From: an uncultured Anaerotignum sp.
Lineage (GTDB): Bacteria; Bacillota; Clostridia; Lachnospirales; Anaerotignaceae
NCBI RefSeq assembly: GCF_905212195.1
Contig: NZ_CAJMDQ010000058.1
Span: 1 to 17,753, forward strand
Direction of reading: 5' to 3'
DNA: 17,753 nt
Positions 7,720-14,916 of this stretch are shown here, in pieces. The notes under the pieces were generated by a model. The model searched no databases, was not told the DNA's origin, and saw only the letters and a list, made by a program, of their open reading frames with translations. The position numbers and the translations under genes are program-made. Position 1 is the stretch's first letter. The number at the start of each line of letters is the position of its first letter.

Positions 7720-8821
7720 ACAAAAGCTGAAGTTTGAATTCATGCGCGGCTTTGTAGCGATTGCCATTGCCATTGCCGTAGCATTCATATTTATTTTCAT
7801 TTGTGCGGATGATCCGGCAAAGGCACTGAATTGTTTGCTGATTCGTCCCATCATCAGCAATGGCGCATTGAACGTTTCATCTATTTTAACAATTCTGGGA
7901 CGTATGACACCCATTATCTTTACTGGTCTGGCGGTTTGCGTTATGTTCTCTGCAAACCAGTTCAACCTTGCTGGTGAAGGTACTGTAATGGCAGGTGGCT
8001 TCGTAGCAGCTCTGTTGGCAATTTATGTACCTATGGCAGCTGGTCTGCATCCAGTAGTATGTATCCTGGTTGGTGCTGTTGTAGGCGGTCTGCTGATGCT
8101 GATCCCTGCTATCGCGAAAGTAAAACTTAATGCCAGTGAAATGGTTTGCTCCCTGATGCTGAACTACGTTGTGCTGTATGTTATCATGCACTTCCTGAGC
8201 AACGTATTTGCAGACAGAAGCCAGGGCTCCACACAGACATATCCTTTCCTGGAAACAGCGAAAGTTGCAAAAATCGTACCTGGTACAGAACTGACATGGG
8301 GCTTTGTTATTGCAATCATTGCAACAATCATCATTGGCTTCTTCATGTATCGTACACGTTGGGGCTATACCATCCGTATGATCGGTATCAATGAATCTTT
8401 CTCCAAATACTCCGGTATGAAAGTTGGCGGCGTAATCGTCCTTTCTCAGGTAATCGGCGGCGTACTGAGCGGTATGGGCGGTGCCATCGAAGTATTGGGC
8501 AGATACAACACATTCCTGTGGAAAGATCTGCCTGGCTATGGTTGGACAGGTATCACTGTTGCCATTCTGGCAAAGAACAATCCTCTGGCAATTCCTTTTG
8601 CAGCATTGTTCATTGCATATCTGAACCGTGGTTGTGAATTGATGTCTATTTATGCAGGCGTACCTGCGGAAATGATCGATATTATCCAGGCAGTTATCTT
8701 CCTGTTCTTTGCGGCTGAACAGTTCATGTCCAAGACAAGACAGAAGATGGTTGTTAAAGAAACAAAAGAAGAACTTGCGAAAAAACAGCAGGAAGCAGCA
8801 GTGGAAGGGGGTAACGCATAA
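7709..8821 (+). CDS. Nucleoside ABC transporter permease 1 (NupP/YufP type)
   Basis: This 370-residue, very hydrophobic protein of the BPD_transp_2 (branched-chain amino acid / ribose / nucleoside permease) family has about eight or nine membrane segments, roughly at 12-32, 57-80, 89-110, 112-134, 145-163, 196-213, 240-258, 280-305 and 322-337. Family blocks visible are FNLAGEGTVMAGG (85-97) and the cytoplasmic-loop region GYGWTGITVAILAKNNPLA (276-294). A charged Lys/Glu/Gln-rich tail follows the last helix. It should pair with the next gene product as a heterodimeric membrane channel. The start ATG lies inside the end of the ATPase gene (11-nt overlap) with AAGGAGG upstream, indicating translational coupling. 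Confidence 0.93.
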   Translation: MGNKQKLKFEFMRGFVAIAIAIAVAFIFIFICADDPAKALNCLLIRPIISNGALNVSSILTILGRMTPIIFTGLAVCVMFSANQFNLAGEGTVMAGGFVAALLAIYVPMAAGLHPVVCILVGAVVGGLLMLIPAIAKVKLNASEMVCSLMLNYVVLYVIMHFLSNVFADRSQGSTQTYPFLETAKVAKIVPGTELTWGFVIAIIATIIIGFFMYRTRWGYTIRMIGINESFSKYSGMKVGGVIVLSQVIGGVLSGMGGAIEVLGRYNTFLWKDLPGYGWTGITVAILAKNNPLAIPFAALFIAYLNRGCELMSIYAGVPAEMIDIIQAVIFLFFAAEQFMSKTRQKMVVKETKEELAKKQQEAAVEGGNA

Positions 8822-9786
8822 TGTTGGAACAGATTTTTAGCATGATTTTCACAACAAGCTTTGGTTACTCTATTATCCGTATCACATCTCCCATTCTGTT
8901 TGCAGCTCTTGCGGCAGTCGTAGCAGAAAAAGCCGGCGTTACTAACATCGGTTTGGAAGGTATTATGATGATCTCCGCACTGTTTGGCGTATTGTTCGCT
9001 TACTGGACAAGCTATTGGTGGGTAGGTGTCATTGGTGCAGTTGTGGTAGGTATTATTCTGGCATTGATCATTGGTATCTTTGCTTTGAAATTGAAAACAG
9101 ATATTATCCTTGCCGGGATCGCCATCAACTTGGTTGGTTCAGGCGGTACCATTTTCCTGTTGTACTTGTTCACAGGTCTGAAAGGTAACACAGCCAGCCT
9201 GACAACACCTGGTATGCTGACACCTAAGATTGACATTCCTATTTTGGAAAGCATCCCTGTTTTGGGTCCTATTTTCTCTGGTCACTCTATTTTGACTTAT
9301 GTGGCATTCATTCTGGTTTTCCTGGTTTGGGTGTTGCTGTATAAAACAGCTATTGGCCTGCAGATTCGTGCCGTAGGTGAAAACTCCAATGCGGCAGACA
9401 GCGTTGGTATCAGCGTATTGAAAATCCAGTATATCGCACTGGGTATCTCCGGTGCTCTGTCCGGTCTGGGCGGCGCTTACATGTCCATGTACTACTCTCA
9501 GAGCTGGAATACTGGTATCGTTGCTGGTCGTGGTTTCATCGCTCTGGCTGCGCAGGCTATGGGTCAAGGGGAACCTCTTGGCACTATGTTTGCATCCCTG
9601 TTCTTCGGTTTTGCCAGCGCTCTGGGCAATAAGATGGAAGGTATGCAGGGCTTCTCTTCCTTCCTGGTATCCGCAATTCCTTATGTGGCAACCATCATTG
9701 GTTTGATCCTGTATGCGGCAACACAGGTAAGACGTGTAAAACGTGTGAAAAATAACGGAAAAAATAAAAACGCAGAAGCAAAATAA
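8821..9786 (+). CDS. Nucleoside ABC transporter permease 2 (NupQ/YufQ type)
   Basis: This 321-residue membrane protein is the second BPD_transp_2 subunit of the importer. The family block EKAGVTNIGLEG (36-47) is followed by helices at about 47-61, 66-88, 94-118 and 154-174, with further segments after 203. The conserved GRGFIALAAQAMGQG stretch (236-250) is the presumed ATPase-contacting region. The tail is strongly basic (VRRVKRVKNNGKNKN), as expected for a cytoplasmic end. Its ATG shares one base with the permease 1 stop (TAATG), so translation is coupled. The complete set of lipoprotein, dual ATPase and two unlike permeases in this order matches the Bacillus nupNOPQ arrangement. Confidence 0.93.
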   Translation: MLEQIFSMIFTTSFGYSIIRITSPILFAALAAVVAEKAGVTNIGLEGIMMISALFGVLFAYWTSYWWVGVIGAVVVGIILALIIGIFALKLKTDIILAGIAINLVGSGGTIFLLYLFTGLKGNTASLTTPGMLTPKIDIPILESIPVLGPIFSGHSILTYVAFILVFLVWVLLYKTAIGLQIRAVGENSNAADSVGISVLKIQYIALGISGALSGLGGAYMSMYYSQSWNTGIVAGRGFIALAAQAMGQGEPLGTMFASLFFGFASALGNKMEGMQGFSSFLVSAIPYVATIIGLILYAATQVRRVKRVKNNGKNKNAEAK

Positions 9787-9808
9787 TTTGAAATAATATT
9801 GTTTCTGG

Positions 9809-9841
9809 AAAAAGTCGGAACGTTTTACGCTCCGGCTTTTT
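9809..9841 (+). terminator. Hairpin between permease 2 and nucleoside hydrolase 1
   Basis: A 14-bp stem (AAAAAGTCGGAACG / CGCTCCGGCTTTTT, two G-T pairs) has a 5-nt loop, and the 3' arm itself ends in T residues. Only about 20 nt separate it from the next ribosome binding site, leaving no room for a promoter after it. Confidence 0.75.
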
Positions 9842-9873
9842 CAAAAGAAAAAAATATATGTGGAGGAAAAATT

Positions 9874-10815
9874 ATGAAAAGAATTCCCATTATTCTGGAT
9901 GGCGATCCGGGACATGATGACGCAATTGCATGGGTTCTTGCAAAAGGCAGCCCTATGCTGGATATCCGTGGTGTTACATCTGTATGCGGCAATCAGACCA
10001 TCGAAAAAACAACATATAATGCACAGCGTATCTGTACATTGATTGATCTGCATGTACCTACTGCTATGGGACGGGTTAGACCTCTGATTTCTGATCCTAT
10101 CATCGCACCTACAGTGCATGGGGAAAGCGGTCTGGATGGCCCTGCATTGCCGGAACCCGATTTTGAACTGGAAGATATGGATGCAGTGACATTGATGGCA
10201 AAACTGATTCAGGAAAGCGATGAACCTATCACACTGGTTCCCACTGGTCCTTTGACAAACGTTGCAGCATTGTTGATGGCATATCCTGAACTGAAAGAAA
10301 AGATTGCCAGAATTTCCCTCATGGGCGGAGGCGTGCAGTATGGTAACTGGACACCTGCGGCAGAATTTAATATTCTGGTTGACCCGGAAGCGGCAGCTGT
10401 TGTCTTTGAATCCGGTATTCCTATCATCATGGCAGGTCTGGATGTTACAGAAAAAGCAATGATCTTCCCGGAAGACTTTGAACGAATTCGTGCTCTTGGC
10501 AACCACGTAGCTGTTATCGTAGCAGATTGGCTGGAATTCTTCTATCAGTTCCATAGAAGCCTGGGCTACGAAGGCGCACCTGTGCATGATGCTGTTGCAG
10601 TGGCAGCACTTCTGCGTCCTGAAATCATGGAATCTCAGGATCTGTATGTGCAGGTAGAAACTGCCGGAGATTTCTGTAAAGGTGCTACAGTGGCAGACTT
10701 TAACGGTGCTCTTGGAAAAGCACCCAACGCAAAGGTTTTGATGGGTATTGACCGTCAGGCATTTGTAGATTTGTTGGTAGAAGCAATCGCAACTTATGGG
10801 GAGGGAAAAGCATGA
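9874..10815 (+). CDS. Inosine-uridine-preferring-type nucleoside hydrolase 1
   Basis: Nucleoside hydrolases split the N-glycosidic bond of ribonucleosides to give free base and ribose. The 313-residue protein carries the calcium-binding aspartate cluster D-x-D-P-G-x-D-D (Asp9, Asp11, Asp15, Asp16), the GPLTNVA block (125-131), PAAEFNILVDPEA (161-173) and the C-terminal VHD (237-239), whose Asp239 is the expected last calcium ligand. I chose the ATG at 9874 because GGAGG lies 8 nt upstream and the family N-terminus (KRIPIILDGDPGHDD) starts there; an ATG at 9799 would place the terminator hairpin inside the gene. It overlaps the next gene by ATGA. Specificity (purine, pyrimidine or broad) cannot be read from sequence with confidence. 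Confidence 0.93.
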   Translation: MKRIPIILDGDPGHDDAIAWVLAKGSPMLDIRGVTSVCGNQTIEKTTYNAQRICTLIDLHVPTAMGRVRPLISDPIIAPTVHGESGLDGPALPEPDFELEDMDAVTLMAKLIQESDEPITLVPTGPLTNVAALLMAYPELKEKIARISLMGGGVQYGNWTPAAEFNILVDPEAAAVVFESGIPIIMAGLDVTEKAMIFPEDFERIRALGNHVAVIVADWLEFFYQFHRSLGYEGAPVHDAVAVAALLRPEIMESQDLYVQVETAGDFCKGATVADFNGALGKAPNAKVLMGIDRQAFVDLLVEAIATYGEGKA

Positions 10816-11741
10816 ATCGGATACCTGTAATCATTGACTGTGATCCCGGTGTGGACGATACCGCGGCACTGCTGCTGGCGTGTCAGATGCCGGAATTGGA
10901 TATTCGCGCAGTAACAACTGTAGCGGGAAATGTTGGACTGGATAAAACAACAGCCAACGCAAAACGTGTACGCCGTGTGATTGGTGCGGATTTTCCCATT
11001 TACCGCGGCGCAGATAAGCCTATGTTCCGTGAACTGCATACAGCAGCAGAATTCCACGGCGCAGATGGTTTTGGCGGTGTAGAACTTCCCGTTCCTGATG
11101 ATGTTTTGCCGGAAGAAAAAGCATGGGATGCCATTTATCGTATCGCCAAAGAATTGAATGGGGAATTGGTGCTCATTGCTGTTGGCCCTATGACCAATGT
11201 GGGCATTGCTCTGGCAAAATATAAAGAACTGCCTAAGCTTATCAAAAAGATTGTTATCATGGGCGGTGCTGCCATTGGCGGTAATGTGACACCCGCGGCA
11301 GAGTTCAACATTTATGTTGACCCAGAAGCAGCAGACATGATGTTCTGCAGCGGTATTCCTGTACATATGTGTGGGCTGGATGTGACTATGAAAGCTTATG
11401 CAACCAAGGAAGAGCTGGAAGAGATTGCAGCATTTGGCACACCTCAGGCACAGCTGTTCCATGATGTTCTGCAGAAGGGCTTGGAAAAATATATCGGCTG
11501 GGGCAAAGCAGGTGTTGCGCTCCACGATCCTGCGGCAGTGCTTTATACCGTTTATCCCGAAATGTTTACAGCGGAAGAAGCTGGCGTACGTGTGGAAACA
11601 AAAGGCCCTCTGACTGTTGGCAAAACAGTGACAGACCTTTACAGCGATAAACAGTTTGACGATCATAATGCTTTTGTGGTAACAAATGTAGACAGAGAAG
11701 CTTTTATCGGAAAAATCAAAGAACTGATCAAAAAATATTGA
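10812..11741 (+). CDS. Inosine-uridine-preferring-type nucleoside hydrolase 2
   Basis: This 309-residue paralogue of the gene just upstream has the same calcium-site motif (IDCDPGVDD, Asp9/11/15/16), GPMTNVGIA (125-133), PAAEFNIYVDPEAA (161-174) and LHDPAAV (237-243). These blocks fall at identical residue numbers in both proteins, so they align almost without gaps and probably arose by tandem duplication. They differ clearly in the stretch before the last calcium ligand (about 210-237), where this one has HDVLQKGLEKYIGWGKAGVAL, a region expected to shape the base pocket, so the two may prefer different nucleosides (inference). The ATG overlaps the previous stop by four bases (ATGA), with GGGGAGGG upstream, so the pair is translationally coupled. 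A terminator follows six bases after the stop. Confidence 0.93.
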   Translation: MNRIPVIIDCDPGVDDTAALLLACQMPELDIRAVTTVAGNVGLDKTTANAKRVRRVIGADFPIYRGADKPMFRELHTAAEFHGADGFGGVELPVPDDVLPEEKAWDAIYRIAKELNGELVLIAVGPMTNVGIALAKYKELPKLIKKIVIMGGAAIGGNVTPAAEFNIYVDPEAADMMFCSGIPVHMCGLDVTMKAYATKEELEEIAAFGTPQAQLFHDVLQKGLEKYIGWGKAGVALHDPAAVLYTVYPEMFTAEEAGVRVETKGPLTVGKTVTDLYSDKQFDDHNAFVVTNVDREAFIGKIKELIKKY

Positions 11742-11746
11742 GATGG

Positions 11747-11776
11747 AGCGGTCTTCTGTATGGAAGGCCGCTTTTT
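11747..11776 (+). terminator. Hairpin between nucleoside hydrolase 2 and the dehydrogenase gene
   Basis: The 10-bp stem AGCGGTCTTC / GAAGGCCGCT (one G-T pair) has a 6-nt loop and a run of five T residues. Only about 10 nt separate it from the next ribosome binding site, so the following gene needs read-through or a promoter further upstream. Confidence 0.8.
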
Positions 11777-11799
11777 GCATCTGATAGGAGGAGATTTCT

Positions 11800-12669
11800 A
11801 TGAAAAAAATTGGGTTTATTGGCATTGGTGTTATGGGATGCGCCATGGCATCTAATTTGATGAAAAAAGGATATGAATTGTCTGTTTATACAAGAACAAA
11901 ACAGAAAGCAGAAGTTCTGCTGGAGAAGGGCGCAAAATGGTGTGATACAGCTGCGGACTGTGCCAAAGGCCAAGATGCTGTGATTACTATGGTTGGATTC
12001 CCAAATGATGTGGAAGAAGTTTATTTTGGCGAAAGCGGAATTTTTTCTGCTGCGGAAGAGGGGACTTATCTCATCGACATGACAACTACCAGCCCCAAAC
12101 TGTCTGTAAAGATTTACAATGCAGCAAAGGAAAGAAAAATGTACGCATTGGATGCGCCTGTCAGCGGCGGTGATACTGGCGCAAAAAATGGTACTTTGTC
12201 AATCATGGTTGGCGGCGATCGGGAAGCATTTGATGCATGTCACGATATTTTTGCGGCAATGGGCACAAATATTATTTATGAAGGTCCTGCAGGTTGTGGT
12301 CAGCATACAAAAATGGCGAACCAGATTGCATTGGGCGGAGCCATTTCTGGTGTATGCGAAGCACTGGCTTATGCAAAAGCGGTTGGCTTAGATCAGCAGA
12401 CCATGTTGGACAGCATTTCCGCAGGGGCAGCCGGCAGCTGGCAGATGACCAATATGGCACCGCGAATTTTAAAAGGCGATGACGCACCGGGATTCTATAT
12501 CAAGCATTACATCAAAGATATGCGCATTGCAGTGGAAGAAAGTCAGGAAGTACATCTGGATTTGAAAATGCTGAATTCTGTTTTGGAAATGTATGAAAAG
12601 TTGGCAGAATCCGGCATGGCAAATCTTGGCACACAGGCACTGTATCATTACTACGGAAAAGAAAAGTAA
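11800..12669 (+). CDS. 3-hydroxyisobutyrate dehydrogenase-family (beta-hydroxyacid) NAD(P)-dependent oxidoreductase
   Basis: The 289-residue enzyme has an N-terminal Rossmann fold beginning FIGIGVMG (6-13), the substrate-binding signature DAPVSGGDTGAKNGTL (118-133), and the catalytic lysine in GCGQHTKMANQ (Lys171, with Asn174). The C-terminal helical domain (about 165-285) includes GFYIKHYIKDMRIA (231-244). The family includes 3-hydroxyisobutyrate dehydrogenase, tartronate semialdehyde reductase and related reductases. The substrate here cannot be told from sequence. Arg31 after the second strand (VYTRT) would favour NADP over NAD (inference). AGGAGG precedes the ATG. Its position behind two nucleoside hydrolases, separated only by a terminator-like hairpin, suggests co-transcription, but I cannot connect its chemistry to nucleoside breakdown. 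Confidence 0.88.
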   Translation: MKKIGFIGIGVMGCAMASNLMKKGYELSVYTRTKQKAEVLLEKGAKWCDTAADCAKGQDAVITMVGFPNDVEEVYFGESGIFSAAEEGTYLIDMTTTSPKLSVKIYNAAKERKMYALDAPVSGGDTGAKNGTLSIMVGGDREAFDACHDIFAAMGTNIIYEGPAGCGQHTKMANQIALGGAISGVCEALAYAKAVGLDQQTMLDSISAGAAGSWQMTNMAPRILKGDDAPGFYIKHYIKDMRIAVEESQEVHLDLKMLNSVLEMYEKLAESGMANLGTQALYHYYGKEK

Positions 12670-12710
12670 GATTTTTGTCAGGGATTGTTTGCTTTTTTCG
12701 AAAAGAAAGA

Positions 12711-12721
12711 TATGTTATAAT
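12711..12721 (+). promoter_or_regulatory. Extended -10 promoter element upstream of pdaA
   Basis: TGTTATAAT (12713-12721) is a perfect TGnTATAAT extended -10 element. The -35 region 17 nt upstream is only a T run, which an extended -10 can tolerate. The predicted start is near 12728, about 58 nt before the gene. Confidence 0.65.
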
Positions 12722-12724
12722 CAA

Positions 12725-12758
12725 ATTAGAAAATGATTGCCATTGGCATTAGAAAATG
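12725..12758 (+). repeat. Paired 11-nt direct repeats flanking a short inverted repeat in the pdaA leader
   Basis: ATTAGAAAATG occurs exactly at 12725-12735 and 12748-12758, 23 nt apart. Between them lies the inverted repeat TGCC-ATT-GGCA (12738-12748). The block begins at the predicted transcript start. Confidence 0.6.
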
Positions 12759-12785
12759 TGACAGAATTCGATAAGGGGGGATTCT

Positions 12786-13706
12786 ATGGATACTAGCTCA
12801 ATCTTCGGTTTCATCGTAGCACTTTATGCGTCTTTGACAACCTGTGCTGTTCCGCCATCAGACTTGCCTGCACAGCAGCAGGAACAAACAGCAGTTGTGG
12901 CCGAACAGGAAACACAGGAGCCGGCAGAACCGGAAGTGCAGCCCGTTTATGATCCTGTTGCAACACCCAAACAGCCCACAGTGAATGCGGCAAATGTGGG
13001 TTACAATGACAAAAAATCCTGGTGGTTTCGCAGAAATGCTGACCATTTGCCGCCTTCTGCCCAGGATGAAATTGCCATTGGGAATTATGATGCATATTAC
13101 CTGGGGGATACCCAGCACAAAGTTATTTATCTGACTTTTGATGAAGGATACGAAAATGGGTATACTTCTAAAATTCTGGACATTCTGAAAGCCAATGATG
13201 TGAAAGCGGCATTTTTCGTTACAAAAAGCTATATGGAAGACCAGCCGGATCTGGTAAAAAGAATGGTTGCAGAAGGGCATATTGTGGGGAACCATTCTGT
13301 GTCCCATCCCAATATGTCTGATTTGAGCAATGAACAGATTTTGGCAGAGCTCAATGGCTGTGCAGCGTATTATAAAGAATTGACAGGTCAGGAAATGCCC
13401 AAGTATTTCCGTCCACCAGAAGGTGTTTACAGCATCCGTTCTCTGGAACAGACAAAGGCAGCAGGATATAAAACCATTTTCTGGAGCTTTGCCTACAATG
13501 ACTGGGATCCTGCCAATCAGCCAGGTACACAGGCAGCCTATGATATGGTCATGAACAATTATCATAATGGCAGTATCATGCTGCTTCATGCGATTTCTCA
13601 ATCCAATACAGAAGCTTTGGATCAGATTTTGAAAGACCTGAAAGCAAAGGGATATGTGTTCCAGACATTGGATCAGCTTCCCCCTGCTACATCCATCGGC
13701 CAGTGA
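12786..13706 (+). CDS. pdaA: Delta-lactam-type polysaccharide de-N-acetylase (PdaA family)
   Basis: PdaA removes the acetyl group from muramic acid in peptidoglycan so that muramic delta-lactam can form in the spore cortex. The 306-residue protein has a short hydrophobic N-terminus (6-20), a Glu/Gln/Pro-rich linker (22-68), the PdaA-type lead-in WWFRRNADHLPPS (79-91) and YDAYYLGDT (101-109), and a NodB fold. Catalytic motifs are TFDEGYENGYT (117-127; Asp119), the metal ligands in NHSVSHP (His170, His174), RPPEG (209-213) and LLHAIS with His268 (266-271). The second residue of the D-D motif is Glu, where many deacetylases have Asp and Bacillus PdaA has Asn. The N-terminus lacks the usual positive residues of a signal peptide; an in-frame stop lies just upstream, so no longer start exists. 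The ribosome binding site is a GGGGGG run. Confidence 0.9.
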   Translation: MDTSSIFGFIVALYASLTTCAVPPSDLPAQQQEQTAVVAEQETQEPAEPEVQPVYDPVATPKQPTVNAANVGYNDKKSWWFRRNADHLPPSAQDEIAIGNYDAYYLGDTQHKVIYLTFDEGYENGYTSKILDILKANDVKAAFFVTKSYMEDQPDLVKRMVAEGHIVGNHSVSHPNMSDLSNEQILAELNGCAAYYKELTGQEMPKYFRPPEGVYSIRSLEQTKAAGYKTIFWSFAYNDWDPANQPGTQAAYDMVMNNYHNGSIMLLHAISQSNTEALDQILKDLKAKGYVFQTLDQLPPATSIGQ

Positions 13707-13741
13707 TGTTTTGATGTAATAGACTTCGTTATGATAAAATA

Positions 13742-13778
13742 AAAAAGCTGGAATCCTTTTTGAGGATTCCAGCTTTTT
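13742..13778. terminator. Bidirectional terminator shared by pdaA and the EamA gene
   Basis: A perfect 15-bp stem (AAAAAGCTGGAATCC / GGATTCCAGCTTTTT) has a 7-nt loop. Each arm supplies a T run for one strand, and it sits between two convergent genes. Confidence 0.92.
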
Positions 13779-13790
13779 ATATTGATATTA

Positions 13791-14657
13791 TTATTTGCCT
13801 TTTAAATTAAATACGATGATACTGCAAATGATGATGGCACCGCCAAGGAATGTACCCATATTAGGAACTTCCCGCAGAATCAGGAATCCCAGAATGGTAG
13901 ACAGGAGAGGTGTCACAAACATGAAGTTGGTTACTTCGCTGGTACGGTTTGCAAAAGACATTGCTTTGCCCCAAAGGAAGTAAGCAGCAGCACTGGGAAA
14001 AGCGCCCAGATATACAAGTGCTAGAATATGGGACATGTCTGAAGAAGCCAATTGCTGAAATCCCTGCACAGACCAGAAACCAAGAAGAATCGCACCGAAA
14101 ATCATGCTGTAAGTAACGATTTCCAATGCTGTATAGCCTTTTGTTGTCAGTAAGCGGCTCATCATATTATAGCCAAAGAATACAAGAGCAGCGCCCATTG
14201 TCCAAATCAAACCAACATTGATGGAGAAAACGCCATCCCAAAGCAGAAGCACCAAAACGCCGATAAAGGCGGTGGCAATAGAGATCCAGCCAATGGTTTT
14301 GATTTTCTCGTGATACACTTTTGCACAGCCGATGGCTGTCAAAATGGGGGTGAGGGCAACGATGATACTGGATGTTGCCGATGTCAGTGTTTGAATCCCT
14401 GTGTTAAAAAAGATCATATAGCCGGTGAAGCCCATTGCGCCAGCCAGTATGAAGTAGGGGATATCCTTTTTTGCTGGAATACGGATGTGACTGCATTTAC
14501 CGATGATGATCAAGAAGATGGCAGCAATGCTGCACCGCAGAAATCCCAGAGGATTGGATGTAAACTGTTCCTGCACTACCTTGGTCAAAGGAAATGCCGA
14601 TGCCCATAGCAATACAGTACAAAAACTCAACAGAAAAACTTTATGCTTCGCTTGCAC
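13791..14657 (-). CDS. EamA/DMT-superfamily transporter
   Basis: This 288-residue integral membrane protein has the two-repeat EamA architecture of about ten helices. Repeat 1 (about 7-140) opens with VLLWASAFPLTKVVQE and contains LTPILTAIGCAKVYHEK. Repeat 2 (about 147-285) ends with VTPLLSTILGFLILRE and the Gly-rich final helix GTFLGGAIIICSI. Members export metabolites such as amino acids or other small molecules; the substrate here is unknown. The start is GTG, chosen because a strong AGGAGG lies 8 nt before it (minus strand) and no ATG is better placed. It is a single-gene unit, with its own promoter upstream and a terminator shared with the convergent pdaA. Confidence 0.9.
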   Translation of the reverse strand: MQAKHKVFLLSFCTVLLWASAFPLTKVVQEQFTSNPLGFLRCSIAAIFLIIIGKCSHIRIPAKKDIPYFILAGAMGFTGYMIFFNTGIQTLTSATSSIIVALTPILTAIGCAKVYHEKIKTIGWISIATAFIGVLVLLLWDGVFSINVGLIWTMGAALVFFGYNMMSRLLTTKGYTALEIVTYSMIFGAILLGFWSVQGFQQLASSDMSHILALVYLGAFPSAAAYFLWGKAMSFANRTSEVTNFMFVTPLLSTILGFLILREVPNMGTFLGGAIIICSIIVFNLKGK

Positions 14658-14683
14658 AATAACTCCCTCCTTTTATTGCTTAT

Positions 14684-14712
14684 ACTATACAACGAAATAT
14701 GGGGAAGCACAA
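14684..14712 (-). promoter_or_regulatory. Promoter of the EamA transporter gene
   Basis: On the minus strand TTGTGC (14707-14712), a 17-nt spacer and TATAGT (14684-14689) lie just upstream of the AGGAGG site. An inverted repeat GTAAAA-N4-TTTTAC (14720-14735) lies immediately upstream of the -35 box. Confidence 0.6.
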
Positions 14713-14869
14713 GAGAATTGTAAAATATTTTTTACGGTTGTTCGTTATTCTTTGTGCGGCAGTATAGAACCATTGTATGTGGAGCACTTGCATTTCAATT
14801 TTAGAAGAAACGTGGAAGTTGTTGCAGGAACATGATAAAATAAGAAAAAAGAGCGTAAGGAATATTCAG

Positions 14870-14893
14870 AAATTTATTATTCGAAATGAATTT
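14870..14893 (+). repeat. Inverted repeat in the leader of the YgiQ-family gene
   Basis: The 9-bp arms AAATTTATT and AATGAATTT (one T-G pair) have a 6-nt loop and end about 10 nt before the ribosome binding site. It is AT-rich and has no T tail, so it is not a terminator. Confidence 0.4.
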
Positions 14894-14916
14894 CTCATGG
14901 TAAAGGAGGCGACAAA

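Noticed and set aside
6724..7965. 413-codon open frame antisense to the ATPase and first permease genes
   Set aside because: It spans the boundary of two sense genes and has no recognisable domain. It reflects codon bias of the sense strand.
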